Below the pieces are notes generated by a model. The model was given only the letters and a program-made list of their open reading frames with translations, did no database searches and was not told the origin of the DNA. From contig CM022301.1 in assembly GCA_011799875.1 (NCBI GenBank), positions 208,105,771 to 208,169,770 of the forward strand: DNA of 64,000 nucleotides, given 5' to 3'. A program made the position numbers and the translations under genes. Positions 47,235 to 59,172 of the stretch are shown here, piece after piece. This stretch comes from Thinopyrum elongatum. Lineage: Eukaryota > Streptophyta > Magnoliopsida > Poales > Poaceae. Within the stretch, counting starts at the first letter, position 1; each line of letters begins with the position of its first letter.

Positions 47235-48669
47235 ATGGAATTGAGGTTGCCTCATATGCTTCATCTTTTTAATGTCTTTCGTGAAAATGATGGAAAGGAA
47301 AATTGTGCTCAAGTGTTAGAAGAAGAAGTTAATAAAATGTTTGGCATAAAATCTTTGCATGATGAGCATGATTGCAATGTTGTTAGTATGAATTCTTTGA
47401 ATATCCATAGTACTAATGATGATTGCACTAGTCATGATAAAAAATGTTTCTTACAAGCATGTCAATTTTTGTGGAGTGCATAGAGTTTGCAGTTACATAC
47501 CAAAACGGGAAGATAGATTTTGCAAGAGGCATAAATATTTAGAAACTAAATGGTTGCAAGAGAGGCTAGATGTTTGTGCTGAAAAATTTAATTTTTCTCG
47601 CCATCCTTGTGAACTTTGCAATGAACATGGTCATTTAAATCTCCAATGCAAATTGTTTCATGATCGAATCGTGTCCAAAAATTGTGATGACTTGATTTCC
47701 CTTGCGCATCATAATGAACTTAGTTTGCTTCTGGGATATGAAGAAATGAAACGTATAACTAAGGGTATTCCAGAATATAACCTTAAGAGATTTCTTGATT
47801 TTGATCTAGAGGAAATTTATATGTATTGTGCGGTAAATTGCATTGAGAATCTTTATATCGCCAATTACTTAAAGACAAGAAAACAAATAGAAGATGAAGA
47901 GAATACTAATGAAGGGGAAGAGGTTTCCCAATATCCTCCTATTTTTTCTTATGATGAATCAGGTAACGAGGAGGAGTGTTTTATTCAACCAATCTCATCA
48001 ATAAGGAGCTCCAAAAGGGTGATTAAACCCACACATGATGTGAAGAAGAAAAAGAAAAGACGGAGAAGCAAAGGTAAAAAGGTATCCCTCCTAAATAATG
48101 TTGCTCCTATTATTGTTATGCCTATTACTCATTGTGATGATTATGATTGGGAAAGTAATGATACTTGTTATAATCTTGAGAATCTTTTTGGTACCAACTT
48201 AGAAAATTGTGATGATAATAATTGCTATACTATTGGTGTTATTCATACTATTAATGATGAGAGTGATTATGCTTATGATATGCAAAACCACAAGCTTGGG
48301 GATGCTATGTTTGATGAGAATGACATGTTTGAGAATTTATTTGCTGCAATTAATGTTTGTCCCAAGCTTGGGGATGCTATGTTTAATGAAGATGATATTT
48401 TTAGTCCCCCAAGTTTTGATGTGCAAATTTATTATGATGATAGTATGCCTCCTATTTATGATGATTGCAATATTTATGAAAGTGGGTTCGGAAGAGTGTC
48501 AACTTTAGATAATAATTATCCCACTATTTTGGAGGGTGTTGAATCTTATTATAATGATAAAAGTGGATTTGGAGAGGTCATGACTTTATTTAGTAATGAT
48601 TCCACTATCTTGGAAGAGGTTTCAATTGATTATGATGAGAACAAAGTTGCACTTATGATGATATTGTGA
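47235..48669 (+). CDS. Family T internal ORF of unknown function, with Cys/His motif
   Basis: Two overlapping open stretches, 47235-47483 (83 codons) and 47416-48669 (417 codons), probably one frame split by a shift near 47450. The second has HPCELCNEHGHLNLQCKLF near residue 63 (Cys-x2-Cys-x4-His-x4-Cys, a zinc-knuckle spacing), which points to a gag-like nucleic-acid-binding role. It also has a basic block KKKKKRRRSKGKK near residue 205 and an acidic, Asp/Asn/Tyr-rich C-terminal half. The segment KLGDAMF occurs twice (encoded at 48292-48312 and 48364-48384), each encoded by the polypurine motif. No protease, RT or integrase is seen. The assignment as gag-like is an inference from position and the knuckle. 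Confidence 0.6.
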
Positions 48670-51600
48670 TGACACTTATGTTATAAAAAGTAGTGATGAT
48701 ATATATAAAACTTGTCATAATTATGATTACCTTTTCTGAACACTATTCTTTTAATGTGGAAACAATTTAAGTATTCGAGGTTCTTATGATACTCCCACTA
48801 TTCCGAATGAGAAGAGTTTTGCTTATGTGGAGAGTAGTAAAATTTCTATGCTTATGGATCATGAAAAGAATGTATGTGATGGTTATATTGTTGAATTCAT
48901 CATGAATGCTACTGAAAATTATTATGAGAGAGGAACACAAGCTTCTACATATTGCAATAATATCAAGTTTCCTCCCTATGTGTTGAAAATCTTGAAGTTT
49001 TGCTTGTTTTACCTTCCTATGCTAGTCGATTCTTGTTCCCATAATTTGTTTGCTCACAAAATCCCTATGCATAGGAAGTGGTTTAGACTTAAATGTTCTA
49101 GTCATATGCTTCATGATGCTCTCTTTGTGTTTCAATTCTTATCTTTTATGTGAGCATCATTGAAATCATCATGCCTAGCTAAAAAGGCATTAAAGAAAAG
49201 CGCTTGTTGGGAGACAACCCAATATTTACCCCTACTGTTTTTGTGTGTTCACATGATTAATCTATTGTAGTAATCATGTTTTATAGCTTTTGTTTGAATA
49301 AAGTGCCAAGTAAAGCCTTTGGGATAGTGTGGTTGATAGTTGATTTGATTCTGTGCAAAAACAGAAACTTTTGCGTCCAGTACAGAAATTCCTATATTTT
49401 ACTGGAATGTGGAAAACTTCTGAATTTTTTACAGTGATTGATATACAAATTTTATACGTTTTCCTAATTTTTTAGAATTTTTGTAGTAACATAAGTATGA
49501 GATCAATTCAGATCTTCACAGACTGTTCTGTTTTTGACAGATTCTGTTTTCGATGCATAGTTTGCTTGTTTTCTAGTTTCTATGGCTTATATTGCTTAAT
49601 ATAAATTGTAGAAATGATAGGGTACAGTAGGCATCATGTGAGAAAAGTTATGAATCTTGTCTTGACAGTACCAAAGTGAATGATTTGTTTTATTATACTA
49701 ACGGATCTCACGAAGGTTTTGTTAAGTTTTGTGTGATTGAAGTTTTCAAGTTTTGGGTGAGATATCGATATGAGGAGAATAAGGAGTGACAAAACCCTAA
49801 GCTTGGGGATGCCCAAGGCACCCCAAGGTGATATTCAAGGAATATCCAAGCAACTAAGCTTGGGGATGCCCCGGAAGGCATCCCCTCTTTCGTCTCCAAC
49901 ATCATCGTTCTTGTTGAGTTTTGTGTGCATGAAGGTTTTAAGATTTAGGGAAACCGTGATATAAAAGGAATTAAGGAGACACAAAATCTCAAGATTGGGG
50001 ATGCCCAAGGCATCCATAGTTAATATTTCAAGAAGTCTCAAGCATCTAAGCTTGGGGATGCCCCGGTTGGCATCTCACCTTTCTTCATCAACAATCATCG
50101 GTTAGCCTCGGTTGAGCCTAAGTTTTTGCTTCTCCACATGATGTGTGCTATTTTTAGAATGTCATTTTATTTTGTTTTGCTTGCTGTTTTAATGAAGTAC
50201 TTAAGATCTAAATTTTATTTATGAGAGAGAGTCTTCATATAGCTACATAATTATTCGACTACTCATTGATCTTCACTCATATCTTTTGGAGTAGTTTGTC
50301 ATTTACTCGTGTGCTTTACTTATATCCTATGAGTAAATGGTTGAATGAATTGAATATCATAAATCTGAAATTATATATGCTTCATATGCTTATACCATGG
50401 GGAGTAGTGACTTCACATATAATAAGTAGAGGTGGTAAATTTATTGAAAGTTAGCAAACATTGTATTGGTCACTTGAACAATTCATGAAAGAATATTGAA
50501 GGAAGAGAGATTTCACATATAAATATACTATCTTGGACATCTTATATGATTGTGAGCCTCATTAATTATTTTCAAACTTGAGCAAATTAGTTGAAGTTGG
50601 ACAAGGAAGGCAACATAATGATTTATGCTTGGGTATATTTGTATAGAAGTTATATTGTTATGGATCCTCCAACATGTGGTGCTTGCTATTTAGAATCTTT
50701 TGCTAGCCAAAATTTCTGTACTAAGCGGGAATACTGCTTGTGCATCCAAACTCCTTGAACCAAGTTTCTTCCATGAGTGTCCACCATATCTACCTATATG
50801 CGGTATTTACCTGTCGTTCCAAGTAAATTTGCATGTGCCAAACTCTAAATCTTCAAATAATAATCTGTTTTGTATGCCCGAATCACTCATGTAGCGACTA
50901 GGGGCTGTCAGTATCTTCCATGCTAGGTGGGTTATTCTCACAATGAGTGTTTATTCACTTATCATTCATGAGAGAGTGGCTGATAATTGGAATGCCCGGT
51001 CCTATGATCAAAAGATCAAAAACAAAATTTCAAATAATTAAACAAAACTCCCCCAGGACTGTTGTTGGTATGGATGGTACCCGTTGTTTCGGACCAGCCA
51101 TGGAGTGTGATTGTTGGTGGAGGGGGAGTAAAAACTTTACCTTTCTATTTGGGAACCGCCTATAATGTATCTAGTATGGAAGATATTGGGAACTCCTGGT
51201 TGTTATGTTGACAATGAAAGCACACCTCTCAAAATTATTTTCATCTCTGTTTTAAAAGCTTCGAGCTCTGGCACCTCTGCAAATCCCTGCTCCCCTCTAC
51301 GAACGGCCTATCTTTTACTTTTATGCAAGAGTCAGTAATATTCCTTCTCATTCCAACCTACTCTTTAGTTGGCAAGCATCATGTGATGGGGAAAGATCTA
51401 AGCATATATGGCCATTCAAATATATTTGATCATGAATTATTATTGTTAACAATTATCTATATGATAAATAAGTTGGGAGGCGAAACATTAAGCCCCTATC
51501 TTTCTCTGTGTTAGATGGATGCTATTTGTTCTAAAAATATGCTTTGAGTGGTAGCAATCATGGAAGACTATATGATAGTTGAGTATGTGGGATTTGCTAA

Positions 51601-51889
51601 ATCAAAGCTCTTACATAGGCCCTTCCTGAAAATAAGATGAATTGCAATTGTTTGATGACTGAGAACCTAGTTTGTTAGTTTTCAAGAAAGTTTATGATCT
51701 ATGCTTTAACATGTGAACAGTTTGCTACTTGATCATGAGAAGTTTTATGAGATGATCTACTGTTTATGATATATAATGATGCTAGAACAAGTGACTGAAA
51801 TTATCATTGATCAAACTTGTGCACTTGCTAGCATTCCACATCAAAAATTATGTTTTTATCATTTACCTACTCGAGGACGAGCAGGAATT
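48670..51889 (+). other. Non-coding 3' internal region of the family T element
   Basis: AT-rich sequence with many stops. It contains a weakly coding-like stretch 48827-49153, a tandem duplication of about 185 bp at 49740-50105 carrying hairpins, and repeated copies of AAGCTTGGGGATGC. Confidence 0.6.
49740..50105 (+). repeat. Tandem duplication of about 185 bp with GGGGATGCC hairpins
   Basis: Unit 1 is about 49740-49919 and unit 2 about 49925-50105. Each contains two copies of the AAGCTTGGGGATGC motif (one copy has a single mismatch), each followed by a partly complementary sequence. The best hairpin is GGGGATGCC-CCGGAA-GGCATCCCC at 49861-49884. Confidence 0.7.
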
Positions 51890-51903
51890 AAGCTTGGGGA
51901 TGC
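51890..51903 (+). other. Polypurine tract of the complete family T element
   Basis: AAGCTTGGGGATGC, one base before the 3' LTR at 51905. The truncated copy has the same motif at the same place on the minus strand (about 44234-44247). Confidence 0.75.
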
Positions 51904-51904
51904 T

Positions 51905-52503
51905 TGATACGTCTCCAACGTATCTATAATTTTTTATCGTTCCATGCTATTATATTATCCATCTTGGATGTTTTATATGCATTTATATGCTATTTTATAT
52001 TATTTTTGGGACTATCCTATTAACCTAGAGCCCAGTGCTAGTTTCTGTTTTTTCCTTGTTTTTGAGTTTCGCAGAAAAGGAATATCAAACGGAGTCCAAA
52101 TGAGCTGAAAATTTCCGGTGATTTTTTATGGACTAGAAGAAGCCCCCGAAGCAAAAGAGTTGGGCCAGAAGAGCCACAAGGCCTCCACAAGGGTGGAGGG
52201 CGCGCCCTACCCCCCTGGGGGCGCCCTCTGGTCCTGTGGGCTCCTCATGGACCCCCCCTGACTTGTTCTCGACGCCAAAAATTCCTATAAATATAGAAAC
52301 CCCCGAAAAGAAACCTAGATCGGGAGTTCCGCCGCCGCAAGCCTCTGTAGCCACGAAAAACCAATCGGGACCCTATTCCGGCACCCTGCCGGAGGGGGAA
52401 ATCATCACCGGTGGCCATCTTCATCATCCTGTCGCTCTCCATGACGAGGAGGGAGTAGTTCACCCTCGGGGCTGAGGGTATGTACCAGTAGCTATGTGTT
52501 TGA

Positions 52504-52544
<41 letters not shown>

Positions 52545-53325
52545 TTCTTGATTTGGCACGATCTTGATGTACCGCGAGCTTTGTTATTATAGTTGGATCA
52601 TATGGTGTTTCTTCCCTCTCTATCTCTTGTTGTGATGAATTGAGTCTTGCTCTTTGAGGTTTCGTTATGTTGGATTGAGTATTGGATTTGAGAACACTTG
52701 ATGTATGTCTTGCGATGGGATATCTGTGGTGACAATGGGATGTTCTATTGATTCACTTGGTGTATGTTTTGGCACTCAACTCGCGGATTCCCGAGGTGAC
52801 ATTGGGATAATCTATGCATAGGGGTTGATGCACGTTTTTGTCCTACGTTCTCCGATAGAAACTTTGGAGTGATTCTTTGTTGCACGTTGAGGGATTGTTA
52901 TATGATCCAATTATGTTATCATTGTTGAGAGAACTTGCGCTAGTGAAAGTATGAACCCTAGGCCTTGTTTCCAAGCATTGCAATACCGTTTTTGCTCACT
53001 TTTGTTACTTGCTACCTTGCTATTTTTATATTTTCAGATTACAAAAACCTATATCTACCATCCATATTACACTTGTATCACCATCTCTTCGCCAAACTAG
53101 TGCACCTATACAATTTACCATTGTATTGGGTGTGTTGGGGACACAAGAGACTCTTTGTTATTTGGTTGCAGGGTTGTTTGAGAGAGACCATCTTCATCCT
53201 ACGCCTCCCACGGATTGATAAACCTTAGGTCATCCACTTGAGGGAAATTTGCTACTGTCCTACAAAACTCTGCACTTGGAGGCCCAACACGAGTCTACAA
53301 GAAGAAGGTTGTGTAGTAGACATCA
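51905..53325 (+). repeat. 3' LTR of the complete family T element
   Basis: 1421 bp, starting TGATACGTCTCC and ending TAGACATCA, followed by ATATT. The extra length compared with the 5' LTR is largely a longer CT microsatellite at about 52506-52541. Confidence 0.92.
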
Positions 53326-54166
53326 ATATTGCGAATAAAAGAGGAAAGCTTTATTGATCAAGTGGGGTTCTGTGACGTCTTGGTCTGGTCGTTGAACACA
53401 AACGAAGTACGCGAAGTTGCAGCTATGGTGAACTTTTAATCTAAACAAAACCCAAAGTCTAAACGATGCCCTAAAGGCTGTATATATGGAGGAAGAGGGG
53501 GGAATTTCGTGGCCCTTGGAGGAGGGGTCCAAAACCAACCCTAACTCTTGTTTCCCCACACATACGGACTCTAAAAACAACCTATACTCAAGTATTTCGA
53601 AATTACATGGGCCTGGCTCAATAATAAGGTGATGCAGCACCTAGAATAGTCTCTGGACGAAATTTATGAAGTGACATCTTGTATATTTCGTCCAAGCCTT
53701 CATGCACTCATTATGGTGGCTTCAAAGTCCTGAAATCATCACTTGTAACTCCGTTCTTGTTCCCCTTGCGCATGCCATCATCTCCATGCTTGAACTTGCT
53801 CCAAGGTTCATCTTTCTTGTCCAAGCTAGGCCCTTCATTTGTAAGCAAAACAAATGTATCCAATTTAGGCAACATCATATTCTCATGGCAATTAGCATCG
53901 TTACCAAGAAACAAAAGTACCTGGTAATTCAATTGGCGTGCGCGAGCTCTAGTAATTGGTCCAGTATGTATAGCACCAGGGGTTGTGGGTGTAACAACGG
54001 TATTGATGTCCTCATCACATTCGCGCGCGAGCGACCAACTGCCGCCAACCTCTCTGGCTGCCCCACCCCGCGCCACCGCCGGCGAAACTCGATGACGATG
54101 ACATGGGTGGACGCATGGCATGAGTTTTGGGTCTCTCATGGGAGGCATGTGAGCACCTCCGGGTGA

Positions 54167-54342
54167 CATGGGTGGACGCATGGCTTCCGGTGTGCCTCAT
54201 GTACCTTCACATGATGCCGTTGGAGATCTTATGAAGACCATCCGAGCTCCCGATGATGATGACGCGCTTGAAAATGAAGAAGAGGAGGAAGAATCGTCTT
54301 CGGAAGAGTCGGAAGAAGAGGAGGAAGATGATGTGACATGAA
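54167..54342 (+). pseudogene. Acidic C-terminal coding remnant in the Harbinger-like element
   Basis: A plus-strand frame reads on from GACATGGGTGGACGCATGGC, which also occurs at 54100. It runs through DAVGDLMKTIRAPDDDD and a run of Glu/Ser to a final EEDDVT and TGA near 54342. It looks like a last exon or the tail of an element protein. No transposase motif is present, so its origin is open. Confidence 0.4.
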
Positions 54343-54917
54343 TGTTGATGCGCCATTTGTTTGTGTGAACTTTTATTTGTCATGAACTTGGTTGGGTGAT
54401 TTTGAACTATGCCATGCAATTGAATCATGCTATGTTGCTCCAACTCTTATTTTGCACACTTGTTTAAATGTTTGAAAGATCATCGTATTGTCTGTCTTTG
54501 CCGGAGTGGCGAGTTAGATCACCGGAGAGTGAGAAGAACGAGCGAGAACGAACATCAGACAGTTGTATTTTGCCTCGCCTGAACCTACGCGAGTCTTTCT
54601 GTTATTCCTTTGAATCAGTAGCTCGATTACAATGGATCTTAGCTAACTAACCTCCGGTCAGACTGTGCCACAATTTGCGTGATGCCGTGCCATCCCACGA
54701 CTGCATTCTGTGTGCCTTGCTAACCGGAGGACAAAACAAGGAAATGAGAAAATAAACAACATGTGCCATAGCACTCCTGGTATACTAGCTACGTGCATGC
54801 AGATGTCACATCGGCCATGCTGCAAATTATTCTAAAACAGGAAACAACAATGAGTTTATCCTACATTTCACACCCATAGACTCAGCGCTCCAGCTCCACC
54901 TTGATCATCCGTATCTT

Positions 54918-57900
54918 CTACCGCATCTCGACGAAGATCACCCACCCCAACGCCTTTGTCAGCACGTCGGCGAGTTGCTCCTGGGTATGGACATGACTGA
55001 CCTCCACTTGGCCAGTGTCTACACAGTCTCGAATGAAATGAAACTTGATGTCAATGTGTTTGCTGCGATCATGGTGAACAGGGTCCTTACTTAGTGCAAT
55101 GGCGGATTGATTGTCAATTAACAGCTTGCACTTGGCCACCGGCTTGCCCAACATATCTCCTATGAGCCGTGATAACCATACCCCTTGGCATGTTGCTGCT
55201 GCTCCTGCCACATACTCAGCCTCACAAGAAGAAAGAGCCACGATCTTTTGCTTTTGTGAGCACCAAGTCACTGGATTCTCACCGAGGAAGAAGATCTGCC
55301 CAGAAGTACTCTTGCGATCCCCGGTGTCACTTCCATGGTCGTTGTTACTGTAACCAACAAGTGTTGCTTCTCCATGACCAGCCTTGTAACAGCACCCATA
55401 GTCCATTGTTCCCTTTATGTATCTAAGAATTTGCTTGACAGCCACCCAATGGTGTGAGCTAGGCTTTTCCATGAACCGGCTTGTAATGCCCACGGCGTGC
55501 GCTATGTCGGGCCTGGTATCAACGAGATAGCGCAGGCTCCCAATCACACTCCTGTACATGGTGGCGTCGACGGGTTTGCCACCGTCCTCTTTCTTCAACT
55601 TCAAGCGGCTCTCCATGGGAGTTGCACAAGGGTTGCAGTTGCTCATTCTGGCTGCCTCCAGAATTTTGGCTGCGTAGCTGCATTGATGCAGCGTGATCTG
55701 ACCCTCTGATTGTGCCACCTCGATCTCCAAGTAATAGCATAGGAGTCCGAGATCACTCATCTTGAACATATGTTGCATCTGTTGCTTGAAGTTGACTATA
55801 GCAGAAGCATCCGTCCCTGTGATGATAAGATCGTCCACATACACCCCGACGAGGAGGAATGAGGTCTGATCCCCGCGCCTGTACACTGCATGTTCCAATG
55901 GACTGCGTGTGAAGCCGAGCGCGGTCAGGGACTCATCTAGCTTCGCGTACCATGCTCTTGGAGCCTGACGAAGGCCATATAAAGCCTTGTGCAGCTTCAG
56001 TACGCGACCTTCTTCGCCTGTGACCATGTACCCAGGTGGCTGCGCAACGTAAACTTCCTCATTGAGCTTGCCATTCAAGAATGCCGACTTCACATCCATG
56101 TGATGAACCTCCCAGTGAGAGTGTGCTGCAAGAGCTAGCAGCACACGTACTGTCTCCATCCTAGCCACCGGTGCAAACACTTCATCATAATCCACCCCCT
56201 CTCGCTGAGCATACCCCTTTGCAACAAGGCGGGCTTTGTGCTTGACGACGTTTCCGGCAGGGTCACGCTTCACCTTGAAAACCCATTTCAAACCAATTGC
56301 CTTATGCCCAGCTGGAAGTGTACTGAACTCCCAAGTCTTGTTCTCTTTTATGCAGCACATTTCTTCATCCATGGCGGCCTTCCAGGACGCGTCGCTGAGA
56401 GCTGCGTCAACATTGCACGGCTCCTCGGCACTGAGAAGACAGCGCTCGTCAGACTCCCGAACAGCGGCATCCTCGGTCTCGTCGAGTATATACTCGAGAC
56501 GCCGATACCGTATGGGCCCGGAGTCAACGTCCCAGGCGTCGTCGTGTGTCGGCGGCGTGGCCCAGCCCATGCTGGCGCCCGGCGCTGGAGTTGCTGACAC
56601 CGGACCAGCAGACCCAGTGGCCGCTACTGTGGGTGACCGCGGACTCGCTGGGCTCGGCGTCACGGGTGACTGCGGTGACCCAGGGGTTGGTGTAGGGGGT
56701 GTCACCGTGCCACCGTTTGCCAACGAGCTCGAGTCACCACCCGAGTCCAGCTCGTGCTTACCGGGTGCGGTAGTGTAAACCACCGTGAACGTAGCCGGTG
56801 TAGACGCCACCGCGGACGCGCCCGGCTCATTCCAGTTCCATGGCCTGTTTTCTTCAAACAAAACATCATGTGTTACCTGAAGTTTCTTGCCCACTGGATC
56901 ATACACCCGATAGCACTTTGATCCCTCGTCGTAGCCGATGAAGACCATTGGTGTTGATCTATCCGAAAGCTTAGTTACTCCCGGACCCAGCTTCTTCACA
57001 TGAACCGTGCAACCGAAAGTGCGCAAGTGCTGCACATTCGGTTTATGGCCGTGCCACGCCTCGTAAGAGGTGACACCGTCGAGGCTGCGCATCGGGGACC
57101 GGTTGAGGATGTAGACCGCTGTTCTGACTCCTCCCCCCAGAAGACAGCGGGCATGCCCATGCTCTTCAGTAAACACCGCGCCATCTCGACGACAGTCTGA
57201 TTACGTCGCTCGACCACGCCATTTTGTTGTGGCGAATACGGCGCGGTCGTGTAGTGTTTGATGCCATGCTCGCTGCAGTAATCCATGAAGTCGCTGGAGT
57301 TAAACTCGCCGCCCTGGTCAGAACGGAACGCACGCAGCCTGCATCTCCCTTCAGTTTCAGCAGCAGCCTGAATCCTCTTGAAACAACTGAATGCCTCGTC
57401 CTTTGTCTCCAAGAGTGGGTGAACTGATCAGACCACACAAGTTAGTGTGGACAAGCTCCAAGCCTTGTTCGGCCCTGTACGCAGCCGCCTGCGGGAATGG
57501 TGCACGGTGCTGCTTGTCGAGGGCGCATCCGTCGCAGTACTCGTCGACGCGATCGATCTGCGGCATCTCGTGTACCATGCTCTTGGATGACATGGCTCTC
57601 AAAGCTCTGAAGTGAAGGTGCCCCATCCAAGCATGCAAGCACCAGGTTTCATCATCAGTTTTGGTCAGTAAACAAGTTGGTGCAGCGATGGGCAGAACTG
57701 CAGTGTAGAGGCGGCTCACTGACCGTCGAATACGAGCCATCAAGTGCCCTGTTGTGTCATGAATGGTCATCAGTCCCTCGTGTATCTGAATCCTGCACCC
57801 CCTTCATCTAGCTGGCCAAGAGAGATTATATTGCTGCGAAGACTTGGAATGTAATAAACCTCAGACATTACACGTTGGTTTCCGCTCTGTCCCCTGAAGA

Positions 57901-58140
57901 TGACTGAACCCCTCCCTTGATTGTGACGTGTGAACCATCTCCAAACTGTACAGTGCCCTGCACTGATTCATCAATAGTACTGAACATAGCTTTGTCGCCA
58001 GTCATGTGGCTTGTAGCTCCTGTATCAAAATACCACAGCCCCGGGGGTGAGATCTCTGGATGAACCTTCTCTTCATTAAGATGGACCACATGGGGCGCGA
58101 CTATGCTGGTGGAGACACAGGTGGTGACCGCGGCCATCAT
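54918..58140 (-). pseudogene. Copia protease-integrase-RT-RNase H (frameshifted)
   Basis: Minus strand. The protease motif WYFDTGATSHMTG is near 58030. The integrase zinc region (HLHFRALRAM and CDGCALDKQHRAPFP) is near 57610-57490, and the integrase core (SDQGGEFNS, YSPQQNGVVERRNQ) near 57330-57190. A continuous 752-codon stretch, 57176-54918, then holds the integrase end, a Pro/Thr-rich linker, RT (KARLVAKGYAQ, DVKSAFLNG, YVDDLIITG) and RNase H (SSCEAEYVAGA, IDNQSAIALSKDP, ADVLTKAL). Frame changes lie near 57860, 57400 and 57150. RT and RNase H are the best preserved pol segment in the window. Confidence 0.9.
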
Positions 58141-59172
58141 TAGCCCCTCATGGTGCTCATCGCCTTCGCGAACCAGATGTGCTTGACCCTGTTTGGCACG
58201 TTCCTCTTCTGCCTTGATCCTGGTATAGCACTCTTTCTTCCAATGACCCGGCTTATTGCAGTAGTGGCATTTGCCCTTTTTCTTGCCGCCCGAGCCACCG
58301 GATCTGCCCGTGCCGCCGCTGCCCGGCGCGGGTTTACCGCCACCCTGAGGTTTAGGCTTAGCCGGCGACTTGCCCTTCCTGCCGCTGTTTCCTCCCGACG
58401 ATGACCCACCGCCACCGAGCTGTCGCTCGCGGGCGAGCCACTCCTCATGGGTGAGAAGCAGCCTGCCTCCGGTCTGCGCTGCGTCGTCATGATCATAGTG
58501 ATCCTCGCACGCAGAGAATCACCAGGCGAGTTCCTCAATGGTCAGTGTCTTCAAATCAACGAGGCTCTCGATCGCCATCGCCATTTACCTGTATTTCCGC
58601 AGCACGACGCAGAGGAACTTCTGCACCGCCTTGTGCTCTGTGACCGGATCGCCAAACAGCTCCAAGTCCGCCACGAGCCCGGTGAGCCGCAACGCGAACT
58701 CCTCGATGGCCTCGCCGTCCTTGAAGCGGAGATCCTCAAACTCGCGGCGGCGCACTTGCGCCTTGGCCTCGCCAGCGTGCTCACTCCCCATGCGGAGTGT
58801 CTTGATGGTCTCCCACGCGGTCTTCGCCGTGTCCTTGGCCGCCGGGACCCGGAGCATCTCCGGCGGCACCCCCGTGAGTATGATCTGCAGGGCGCGCCGG
58901 TCATCTCGCTCGTCAACGGTGCCGTCGGTCACGGCGGACCAGACGTCCGCCACTTGTAGCTTGACTTGCATAAGGAGTGCCCACTCCATGTAGTTGGTGC
59001 GAGAGAGGACCATGGTCGATGATGAGGTCTCGCTCTGCACCACGCGCTCGATGATGCGGATCTCCCCGCTGCCGCCGGCCGTGAGGCGCGTGAGGGGCAC
59101 TCCAGCCGATGGTGACTGCCCCGCCGCCGCCGTCGCCGCAGCCTTCTTCTTTTCGTCGTCCAACATAAGCAC
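58140..59172 (-). pseudogene. Copia gag with zinc knuckle (frameshifted)
   Basis: The frame 59172-58585 begins MLMLDDEKKKAAATAAAG and carries the Copia gag domain (LSRTNYMEWALLMQVKL, VQKFLCVVLRKYR). The frame then changes, and 58538-58140 covers the Gly/Arg/Lys-rich tail and, in another frame, the zinc knuckle CHYCNKPGHWKKEC near 58265-58220. The linker to protease follows. Several one-base shifts separate the pieces. Confidence 0.85.

Larger units (their letters stand above)
45712..53325 (+). mobile_element. Complete family T LTR retrotransposon (no recognisable pol)
   Basis: The 5' LTR is 45712-47109 (1398 bp) and the 3' LTR 51905-53325 (1421 bp). The 5 bp duplication ATATT lies at 45707-45711 and 53326-53330, and the empty site is seen in the other LTR of the host Gypsy element at about 37395-37405. 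The primer site TGGCGCCGTTGCCGGG (47120-47135) is complementary to the 3' end of plant tRNA-Asp. The polypurine motif AAGCTTGGGGATGC ends one base before the 3' LTR. There are roughly 20 differences in the first 620 bp of the LTR pair by eye, which suggests insertion on the order of a million years ago at usual grass LTR rates. There is no RT, RNase H or integrase, so it is non-autonomous. Confidence 0.93.
37175..54017 (-). mobile_element. CRM-like Gypsy element, complete but carrying two insertions
   Basis: The 3' LTR is 37175-38093 (919 bp). The 5' LTR is 45480-45711 plus 53331-54017, also 919 bp once its insertion is removed. The 5 bp duplication CATTC lies at 37170-37174 and 54018-54022. 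On the minus strand the LTR starts TGATGAGGACATC and ends CCTCTATCA. The primer site TGGTATCAGATTT (45477-45465) fits initiator tRNA-Met, and the polypurine tract is AAGAAGGGGAGGA (38106-38094). In the first 232 bp the two LTRs differ by about eight changes, all transitions, by eye. It was inserted in the Harbinger-like element. Confidence 0.93.

Noticed and set aside
47235..48669. Host gene with a zinc-knuckle protein
   Set aside because: It lies between the LTRs of an element with a clear ATATT duplication, primer site and polypurine tract, so it is element-encoded.
48292..50061. CRISPR-like repeat array
   Set aside because: Spacing is irregular (72 bp to over 1.4 kb), the repeats are 14 bp and two are coding, and this is a plant retroelement; the motif equals the polypurine tract.
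54918..57176. Functional Copia polymerase
   Set aside because: RT and RNase H are open for 752 codons, but integrase, protease and gag are in other frames with several shifts, so no full polyprotein can be made.
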